Shown: piece after piece, positions 7,627-13,173 of the stretch | How positions within the stretch are numbered: the stretch's first letter is position 1 | Layout of the letters: each line of letters starts with the position of its first letter | Assembly (NCBI GenBank): GCA_018222695.1 | Contig: JAAEZV010000025.1 | Span: 1 to 13,173, forward strand | Source of the DNA: Gammaproteobacteria bacterium | GTDB taxonomy: Bacteria; Pseudomonadota; Gammaproteobacteria; Pseudomonadales; Halieaceae | DNA: 13,173 bases | Direction: 5' to 3' | Notes under the pieces: model-generated | Told to the model about the DNA's origin: nothing | Database searches by the model: none | The model's input: the letters and a program-made list of their open reading frames with translations, nothing else | Made by a program: the position numbers and the translations under genes

Positions 7627-7982
7627 GGCTCATCCCAGTTGGGGGCGTCGGGCCCCTCCACGCGCACCAATTCATCTCCCTCAAACCACAGGGTCAGTTG
7701 CGTCTCAGACAGCATTTCATTGCCATTGCGCAGCATATAGCGGTAGTCCCAGCGGTCCTCATGGAAGGAGTCTTCTATGAGCGGTGTGCCCATGATGTAA
7801 CGTACCTGCCGACGATTGAGCCCTGGACGGAGCTGCTCCACCATCTCCTCGGTCACCACATTGCCCTGCTCGACATTGATGCGATAAACGCCGGGAAAGC
7901 CGAAGTTACTGCCGCAACCGATCAGACCGGCTAGCAAACAACCGACTGCGAGCGGCCGGATGAGGGGAATCACTTGCGACAC
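7584..7982 (-). CDS. bamE: Outer membrane assembly lipoprotein BamE (SmpA/OmlA)
   Basis: Small lipoprotein of the BAM complex that folds beta-barrel proteins into the outer membrane. The N-terminus is a lipoprotein signal peptide ending in lipobox LIGC with the lipidated Cys at residue 23. The BamE core follows: FPGVYRINVEQGNVVTEEMV, LRPGLNRRQVRYIMGTPLI, DRWDYRYML, and LTLWFEGDELVRVEG. I prefer GTG 7982 because GGAAG (7992–7988) lies five bases upstream; a TTG four codons earlier is the alternative. From GTG the product is 132 residues. It diverges from fur, the arrangement known for omlA–fur in Pseudomonas. Its acidic Ser/Glu-rich C-terminal tail lies antisense to the end of rnfH. Confidence 0.93.
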   Translation of the reverse strand: MSQVIPLIRPLAVGCLLAGLIGCGSNFGFPGVYRINVEQGNVVTEEMVEQLRPGLNRRQVRYIMGTPLIEDSFHEDRWDYRYMLRNGNEMLSETQLTLWFEGDELVRVEGPDAPNWDEPQSEGSESEAPEAS

Positions 7983-8008
7983 ATTATCTTCCAAGGAGCC
8001 ATCTGGGC

Positions 8009-8018
8009 TGGCATGATA
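8009..8018. promoter_or_regulatory. Overlapping -10 elements of the divergent bamE and fur promoters
   Basis: On the plus strand TG-g-CATGAT (8009–8017) is an extended -10 pattern that would start fur mRNA near 8024. On the minus strand TATCAT (8018–8013), one mismatch from consensus, would start bamE mRNA near 8006. The two hexamers share five base pairs, so the polymerases would compete. No clear -35 is seen for either. I could not find a convincing Fur box in the region. Confidence 0.35.
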
Positions 8019-8052
8019 ACGTCAAACCGCGCCTTCCGAGAACCTTTCAAGC

Positions 8053-8472
8053 ATGGCCTCACAAAATAGAGAGCTAAAAAAAGCGGGTCTTAAAGTCACC
8101 GCCCCGAGGCTGAAGATCCTGGCCATGTTGAGTGATGCTTCTGAGCAGGGAGATCACTTGAGTGCAGAAGATCTGTATCAGCGCCTGCGCGATACCGGAG
8201 AAGACATTGGGCTGGCGACGGTCTACCGGGTGCTGACCCAGTTTGAAACCGCAGATCTGATCATTCGCCATAATTTCGAGGCGGGTTACTCGGTTTTTGA
8301 GATGGCGCCGGATCACCACCACGACCACATGGTGGACGTCGATACCAACGAGGTGATTGAGTTTATTGACGAGGAAATCGAGCGACGCCAGCACCTGATA
8401 GCGGAGCAGCACGGTTACGAGATTATTGATCACACCTTAGTGCTTCGCGTTCGAAAGAAAACCGGGGCTTAA
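8053..8472 (+). CDS. fur: Ferric uptake regulator Fur
   Basis: A 139-residue Fur-family repressor that binds DNA when loaded with Fe(II) and controls iron uptake. The N-terminal winged helix contains LKKAGLKVTAPRLKILAML (8–26) and the recognition segment DIGLATVYRVLTQFETADLI near 51–70. The metal-binding hinge has HLSAEDLY, HNFEAGYSVFE and HHHDHM near 88–93. The C-terminal half ends at VLRVRKK, so it is short like Pseudomonas Fur. It has no cysteine at all, so the CxxC structural zinc site of E. coli Fur is absent. The ATG start aligns with Pseudomonas Fur, though the upstream GAG is a poor ribosome binding site. It diverges from bamE and converges on recN, with four shared bases at the stops. 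Confidence 0.96.
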   Translation: MASQNRELKKAGLKVTAPRLKILAMLSDASEQGDHLSAEDLYQRLRDTGEDIGLATVYRVLTQFETADLIIRHNFEAGYSVFEMAPDHHHDHMVDVDTNEVIEFIDEEIERRQHLIAEQHGYEIIDHTLVLRVRKKTGA

Positions 8473-10118
8473 CTGCCCTCCAACATTTCTCGCGCGTGCG
8501 CCAGCGTGCTGTCAGTCAGTTTGGCGCCGCCGAGCATCCGCCCCACCTCCTCAATGCGAGCCGCGCCGGCCAGCAAAGTGAGCTCTGAGTGCACGGCATC
8601 CTCGCCGGTTTTGGTCACCAAGAGATGCTGATGACCTTTAGCAGCGACCTGGGGCTGATGCGTGACCACCAGTACCTGACTGCGTTCTCCAAGTGTGCGC
8701 AGCAGGTCGCCCACCACCTCAGCAATGCCGCCGCCGATACCGACATCGACTTCGTCAAACACCATGGTGGGTGAGGTGGCCGTGTCAGCGGCCACGACCT
8801 GCAGGGCCAGACTGATACGAGAGAGCTCACCGCCAGAGGCTACTTTGTTGAGTGGGCCCGGAGTGGCGCCCGGATTGGTGGCGATCAAAAACTCGATGTC
8901 CTCAGCGCCTCTTGGATCGGGGTTGTCATCTTTGAAGGGAATCAGTGCGATTTCGAATACGCACTTGGTCATGGCCAGGTCAGTGAGTGTCTCCATAACC
9001 CGCTTTGACAAGAGCGCAGCGGCGTCCCGACGCCGTTCTGAGAGCGCTTTGGCATGCGTGCGCCAGGCCAGTGCCGTGTCACCCAGCGCCTCTTCGAGCG
9101 ATGCAAGCTGCTCGGTGCCGCCCGCCAGCGATTCGAGCTCCGCCTGCAAGGTTGCCAGCAGTTCGTGAAGCGCGTCGGGCTGTGCGCGATGCTTGCGCGC
9201 CATATCGTGGAGGGCGCTCAGTCGCTCCTCAGCCGCCCTCAGCCCCTCAGGGTCGAGCTCCACAGAGGCAGCAAAGCGTGCTGTCTCAGCCTGTGCCTCA
9301 TCGAGTTGAATCAGCGCTGATTGCAGCAGTTCGCGGAGATTGTCGGTTGCCGAGCCCGTCATGCGCTCGTCATTGGCAAGCTGCACGATTCGCGCGAGCT
9401 GATCGCGCTGTGCCTCGCATCCTGCCGCGATGTCATTGGCGCTATCGATGATGTAGGCGGCATTCGCCAACAATTTATGCTGCGCCTCGAGCGCCTCCAG
9501 TTCACCCGGCTGCGGATTCAGGACTTCCAGCTCTTCGATTTGATAGGTGAGCAGGGCTCTGCGTGCATCGGATTCCTCGGTCTGACCCGCGAGCCGGGAA
9601 TACTCCTCCTGCAGTACCCGCCAGCGCTGCGCGGTCTCGCTTACCTCAACGATCAGTGTTTCGGCGCCGGCGTAGGTATCGAGCAGGCTACGCTGGATCG
9701 GCCTTCTCAACAGCGACTGATGCGCATGCTGTGAATGGATATCTACGAGGAGTTGCCCCAGATCAGCGCAGTCCGAGAGAGTGGCGGGAGACCCGTTAAT
9801 GTAGGCGCGAGATCGACCCTCGGCGGTGATGGTGCGGCGCAGGATGCAGTCCCCCGCAGACTCGAGGTCACGCTCGGAGAGCCACACTTGGGCGCGGGTG
9901 TTAAGACTCACATCAAAGCAGGCTGCGATGTCCGTGCGCGCGGCGCCGGGGCGGATAGCCCTCGAGTCAGCGCGATCGCCGATGCAGAGGCCCAAAGCAT
10001 CGAGCATGATTGATTTGCCCGCGCCCGTCTCACCGGTGATACAAGTCATGCCCGCATCGAGGTCCACCTCGAGCTGGTCGACGACGGCGTAATCTTGTAT
10101 CGAAAGGTTGATCAGCAT
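8469..10118 (-). CDS. recN: DNA repair protein RecN
   Basis: A 549-residue SMC-like ATPase (E. coli RecN is 553) that acts early in double-strand-break repair and cohesion of broken DNA. Walker A GETGAGKS is at residues 29–36. A long alanine/glutamate-rich coiled coil fills the middle. The ABC signature SGGELSR is at 428–434, and Walker B with the catalytic acid, VFDEVDVGIGG, has D455 and E456; VVTHQPQVAA follows. I chose ATG 10118 because the protein then begins MLINLSIQDYAVVD, aligned with the E. coli start; a GTG three codons upstream is possible. No Shine–Dalgarno sequence is visible. Its stop codon shares TTAA with the fur stop. RecN genes are usually SOS-controlled, but I see no canonical LexA box near this one. 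Confidence 0.96.
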   Translation of the reverse strand: MLINLSIQDYAVVDQLEVDLDAGMTCITGETGAGKSIMLDALGLCIGDRADSRAIRPGAARTDIAACFDVSLNTRAQVWLSERDLESAGDCILRRTITAEGRSRAYINGSPATLSDCADLGQLLVDIHSQHAHQSLLRRPIQRSLLDTYAGAETLIVEVSETAQRWRVLQEEYSRLAGQTEESDARRALLTYQIEELEVLNPQPGELEALEAQHKLLANAAYIIDSANDIAAGCEAQRDQLARIVQLANDERMTGSATDNLRELLQSALIQLDEAQAETARFAASVELDPEGLRAAEERLSALHDMARKHRAQPDALHELLATLQAELESLAGGTEQLASLEEALGDTALAWRTHAKALSERRRDAAALLSKRVMETLTDLAMTKCVFEIALIPFKDDNPDPRGAEDIEFLIATNPGATPGPLNKVASGGELSRISLALQVVAADTATSPTMVFDEVDVGIGGGIAEVVGDLLRTLGERSQVLVVTHQPQVAAKGHQHLLVTKTGEDAVHSELTLLAGAARIEEVGRMLGGAKLTDSTLAHAREMLEGS

Positions 10119-10144
10119 GGAAGGCACCGATGTGCTTTGCGTCA

Positions 10145-10173
10145 GTTATAGCGCAGACCGCCTCATGAGTGAA
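10145..10173 (-). promoter_or_regulatory. Probable sigma-70 promoter of recN
   Basis: On the minus strand TTCACT (10173–10168) and TATAAC (10150–10145) are 17 bases apart, 9 of 12 consensus matches. Transcription would begin near 10138, leaving a leader of about 20 nt before the recN ATG. Position and spacing are good, but no experiment or conservation supports it here. Confidence 0.5.
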
Positions 10174-10263
10174 CATCCGATGTGGCGAATGAGGCCTGCG
10201 CGCACCATTGGCACTGGCCCTTGCAAAGATAATGGGTATTTCATGGGTCACCCAGTCCTTTTT

Positions 10264-10295
10264 TGCTGTCTAAGCCTGTGCTAAAACAGACAGCA
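10264..10295 (+). repeat. Perfect 8-bp inverted repeat abutting the hrcA start
   Basis: TGCTGTCT (10264–10271) and AGACAGCA (10288–10295) are perfect inverted copies 16 bases apart, with an inner CTGT/ACAG pair (10276–10279, 10286–10289). The right arm ends one base before the candidate TTG start of hrcA. It could be an operator, or an RNA hairpin over the translation start. It does not fit LexA spacing. Confidence 0.6.
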
Positions 10296-10296
10296 G

Positions 10297-11346
10297 TTGC
10301 TGCCAGAGACCTTGCCGTTGGAAGCTCTTTCACCCCGCGCGTCATCGCTATTAAAAACTCTCGTGGAGATACACATTCGCGAGGGGCAGCCAGTGGCTTC
10401 CAAGAACTTGCAGGGCGAGAGCGGCCTCTCGGTCAGTTCCGCAACCGTCCGTAACATCATGTCCGAATTGGAGGACCGCGGGTTTCTGGCCTCGCCACAC
10501 ACCTCCGCCGGGAGAGTGCCGACCGCACAGGGCTATCGGTTTTTTGTCGACAGCCTGCTGCAGGTGGGGCCCGTGGAGGAGGGCGCCGTCACGGCGTTGC
10601 ATGCCGGGCTGGATCCCAACCGCAGTTCCGGGGAACTGGTGCAGACGGCATCGAATCTGCTGGCACAGATCACTTATCAAACCGGCATTGTGACGGTGCC
10701 CAAGCCCGCAGCGAGCCAACTCCGACAGATCGAGTTTCTGCCGCTGTCAGGTGACCGGGTTCTCGTGATCCTTGTCATCAACGAGCGTGAGGTGCAGAAC
10801 CGCATTATCCAGATGCAGCGCCCCATGGACGAGGAGCAGCTTAAAGCGGCGGCTGAGCTGATTAACCAACGCTACGCGGGCAACGACCTCTCCGCGGTGA
10901 AGGGACACATTGTCCGCGAAATGTCGGAGGCCCGTGCCCGCATCGATCACTACCTCGAGGCGGCACTAGAACTTGCCAATGCGGCCATCGAGACGGAGCA
11001 ACAGTCCGAAAATGTCGTGGTTGCGGGTGAGGCGAGTCTGCTGAATCAGGCATCACCCGAGGACATGCAGAAGCTGCGGGAGCTCTTTGATGCCTTCGAG
11101 CGCAAGCGGGATCTGCTCGAGCTGATGGAGCGCTGCTCCCGCGCGGACGGGATTCAGATCTTTATCGGTGAAGAGGCCGGTTTTGATGTGTTCGGTGACT
11201 TCAGCGTCATTACGGCCCCCTACGCACAGGGCTCCCAATCGCTAGGCGTGCTGGGTGTCATCGGACCCACCCGGATGGCCTATGAGAGAGTGATCCCTAT
11301 TGTAGATGTCACCGCCCGGATGCTGAGCGCGGCCCTGTCACGTTAG
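10297..11346 (+). CDS. hrcA: Heat-inducible transcriptional repressor HrcA
   Basis: A 349-residue HrcA, full family length. In other bacteria HrcA binds the CIRCE operator of chaperone operons and needs GroEL for activity. The N-terminal winged helix is clear: SPRASSLLKTLVEIHIREGQ near 12–31, then GLSVSSATVRNIMSELEDRG near 43–62 and the HTSAGRVPTAQGYRFFVD motif near 67–84. The central domain contains LPLSGDRVLVILV. The C-terminal part has FIGEEAGFDVFGDFSVI and GVIGPTRMAYERVIPIVDV, which are diagnostic. Start choice is weak: an in-frame TAA lies at 10282–10284 and only TTG codons (10297, 10312, 10318) precede the conserved region. It is divergent from recN and lies upstream of grpE–dnaK. E. 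coli and Pseudomonas lack hrcA, so its presence in this block is informative. Confidence 0.95.
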   Translation: MLPETLPLEALSPRASSLLKTLVEIHIREGQPVASKNLQGESGLSVSSATVRNIMSELEDRGFLASPHTSAGRVPTAQGYRFFVDSLLQVGPVEEGAVTALHAGLDPNRSSGELVQTASNLLAQITYQTGIVTVPKPAASQLRQIEFLPLSGDRVLVILVINEREVQNRIIQMQRPMDEEQLKAAAELINQRYAGNDLSAVKGHIVREMSEARARIDHYLEAALELANAAIETEQQSENVVVAGEASLLNQASPEDMQKLRELFDAFERKRDLLELMERCSRADGIQIFIGEEAGFDVFGDFSVITAPYAQGSQSLGVLGVIGPTRMAYERVIPIVDVTARMLSAALSR

Positions 11347-11414
11347 ACGAGCGCGGACTCGTTGCCCCTTGGTTGCAGCTCCCGTATTGATATCTCCGGC
11401 ATTTGACTGTGCAG

Positions 11415-11448
11415 ATGCATTGTCTCTATGCATTGTCTCCATGCATTG
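11415..11448 (+). repeat. Three tandem copies of a 13-bp unit starting ATGCATTG
   Basis: ATGCATTGTCTCT, ATGCATTGTCTCC and a partial third ATGCATTG begin at 11415, 11428 and 11441, exactly 13 bases apart. Each copy starts with the palindrome ATGCAT. The length variability and function are unknown. Confidence 0.8.
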
Positions 11449-11480
11449 ACCCGCAGTTCGTCACGCCGAGGCTCCCCAAA

Positions 11481-11548
11481 ACCAGAACCTAGGTCACCTC
11501 TGGGTTGATCACACTGGCTCAAGTGGTCAGGTGTTGATCACTTCTGGT
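11481..11548. repeat. Nested inverted repeats with a duplicated GTTGATCAC
   Basis: ACCAGAA (11481–11487) pairs with TTCTGGT (11542–11548), CACCT (11495–11499) with AGGTG (11529–11533), and CACT (11512–11515) with AGTG (11522–11525), all in nested order. GTTGATCAC also occurs directly repeated at 11504–11512 and 11533–11541. It could be a cruciform-like regulatory site or an RNA stem-loop. Confidence 0.5.
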
Positions 11549-11601
11549 GCTCCAGTCGCAGGCTGATGTCGTAAAGACCGCAACGAAAACCCCTGTCACC
11601 C

Positions 11602-11629
11602 CTTGAAAACGGGCTGTGGCACCCCACAT
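11602..11629 (+). promoter_or_regulatory. Sigma-32 (RpoH) heat-shock promoter of grpE
   Basis: CTTGAAA (11602–11608) and CCCCACAT (11622–11629), with 14 bases between CTTGAA and CCCC, match the sigma-32 consensus CTTGAA…CCCCAT very well. Transcription would begin near 11636, about 85 nt before the grpE ATG. A second CCCCATA at 11634–11640 lacks a properly spaced -35. Confidence 0.82.
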
Positions 11630-11647
11630 CTCACCCCATAGCGGTGG

Positions 11648-11675
11648 TTAGCGACCCATTTTCCCGTGGGAGCAA
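11648..11675 (+). promoter_or_regulatory. Possible degenerate CIRCE-like element in the grpE leader
   Basis: TTAGCGACC (11648–11656) and GGGAGCAA (11668–11675) resemble a decayed copy of CIRCE (TTAGCACTC, nine bases, GAGTGCTAA): the left arm matches 6 of 9 and the right arm 6 of 9 only if one base is skipped. It lies between the predicted start site and the ribosome binding site, the usual place for CIRCE. This may be chance. Confidence 0.25.
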
Positions 11676-11721
11676 GGCCCCGATGGCAAGCAAATAGTCA
11701 GTAAAAGATTGGAGAGCGCCC

Positions 11722-12327
11722 ATGGCGGAAGAGAAACCCGAGGAGCAGACAGCGGCTGAAGAGGCTGCTGTCGATGTCGAGCAGGCTGATGGCGCGGAGA
11801 CGGAAGCCGTCGCGGCAGCAGACTCAGACAACGAGGCTGACGCTGCGGACCTCGATGGCGAGCCTGAAGCACCGATTGATCTTGAGGCAGAGCTCGAGGC
11901 CGCAAAGGATGCTGCGCTTAGGGCGCAAGCTGATGCGATGAATGTTCAGCGGCGTGCCGACCAGGAAATTGAGAAGGCGCGCAAATTCGCCTTGGAGCGC
12001 TTTTGCGGCGACTTGCTCAGTGTGGTCGACAACCTCGAGCGCGCTCTGGAGTCCAGTGGTGATGAGCAGGGCACCGCGGCTTTGGCTGAGGGCGTGGAAT
12101 TGACGCGCAAGGGCTTTATGGATGTGCTGGCCAAGTACGGTGTCGAGACGGTCGACCCTCAAGGGGAGCCGTTTGATCCGGAGACTGCTCAGGCGATGAG
12201 CATGGTGGAACAGCCCGACGTGGAACCTAATTCGGTGGTCGCAGTGATGCAGAGAGGTTATCTGCTGAACGGGCGTCTGCTGCGCCCGGCAATGGTGATG
12301 GTGTCCAAAGCCCCCAGCGGAGAATGA
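11722..12327 (+). CDS. grpE: Nucleotide exchange factor GrpE
   Basis: A 201-residue GrpE, the ADP/ATP exchange factor of DnaK. The first ~55 residues are acidic and Ala/Glu/Asp-rich, expected to be disordered. A long helix (about 55–95) leads into [18 protein letters not shown] near 94–111, and the beta-domain that contacts DnaK carries [31 protein letters not shown] and [17 protein letters not shown] (11711–11714) is seven bases before ATG 11722, a good ribosome binding site. It has its own sigma-32-type promoter and is followed after 109 bp by dnaK, which has another. Confidence 0.97.
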   Translation: MAEEKPEEQTAAEEAAVDVEQADGAETEAVAAADSDNEADAADLDGEPEAPIDLEAELEAAKDAALRAQADAMNVQRRADQEIEKARKFALERFCGDLLSVVDNLERALESSGDEQGTAALAEGVELTRKGFMDVLAKYGVETVDPQGEPFDPETAQAMSMVEQPDVEPNSVVAVMQRGYLLNGRLLRPAMVMVSKAPSGE

Positions 12328-12353
12328 ATTAACGCGTTATGGGTGCGGCGGTA

Positions 12354-13173
<820 letters not shown>

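Larger units (their letters stand above)
11347..11721. other. hrcA–grpE intergenic region
   Basis: This 375-bp gap has no convincing coding frame. The first ~250 bases hold small direct and inverted repeats described separately; the last ~120 bases hold the grpE heat-shock promoter and leader. No strong terminator was seen after hrcA: ACGAG/CTCGT at 11347–11362 is only a 5-bp stem with no T run. hrcA transcripts may therefore read into grpE. A small RNA in the left part cannot be excluded. Confidence 0.5.

Noticed and set aside
7975..8025. Fur box controlling bamE and fur
   Set aside because: Isolated GATAAT- and TGATAA-like words occur, but not the repeated hexamer array of a Fur operator.
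10208..10225. Sigma-54-like site TTGGCAC…TTGCA upstream of hrcA
   Set aside because: The invariant GG and GC are 11 bases apart rather than 10, which sigma-54 does not tolerate well.
10266..10293. LexA box near hrcA/recN
   Set aside because: CTGT and ACAG words are present but none has the 8-base spacing of the gammaproteobacterial SOS box.
11347..11362. Rho-independent terminator after hrcA
   Set aside because: The stem ACGAG/CTCGT is only five pairs and no T run follows.

Overview
The window is a compact, GC-rich stretch of bacterial chromosome. Its gene order, bamE–fur–recN–hrcA–grpE–dnaK with ratA–rnfH and smpB nearby, is the classic gammaproteobacterial block. A cysteine-free Fur close to the Pseudomonas type and a propionyl-CoA-synthase-like fusion at the left edge fit a marine gammaproteobacterium of the OM60/NOR5 (Halieaceae) kind. 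That placement is an inference from memory of gene content, not a database result.

Left part (1–3256, minus strand): one very long open frame runs off the left edge. It holds a full acetyl-CoA-synthetase-type AMP-forming acyl-CoA ligase fused to an enoyl-CoA hydratase. This is the domain order of the first two thirds of propionyl-CoA synthase, the 3-hydroxypropionate-to-propionyl-CoA enzyme. A 394-bp divergent intergenic region separates it from a translationally coupled MOSC-domain protein and a TauE/SafE-type exporter (plus strand).

Middle part (4910–8472): smpB (minus) ends tail-to-tail against the exporter with no gap. Divergent from it is a neurotransmitter:sodium symporter (NSS) gene, followed by ratA and rnfH, whose stop and start codons overlap. 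bamE (minus) overlaps the 3' end of rnfH by 43 bp. bamE and fur diverge from a 70-bp region in which their -10 elements probably overlap.

Right part (8469–13173): recN (minus) and fur converge on a shared TTAA that supplies both stop codons. Divergent from recN lies the heat-shock block hrcA, grpE, dnaK (dnaK runs off the right edge). grpE and dnaK each have a very good sigma-32-type promoter with identical spacing, so the chaperone genes appear to be driven by sigma-32, while the encoded HrcA repressor may add a second control layer here or elsewhere. The 375-bp hrcA–grpE gap contains small direct and inverted repeats of unknown role.

Most genes are ordinary housekeeping genes. The points worth a second look are the ligase–hydratase fusion with its extra helical insertion, the gapless or overlapping convergent gene pairs, a perfect -10 placed so that smpB mRNA could be leaderless, and the repeat-bearing leaders in the heat-shock block. 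I saw no rRNA, tRNA, CRISPR array, insertion sequence or prophage gene.
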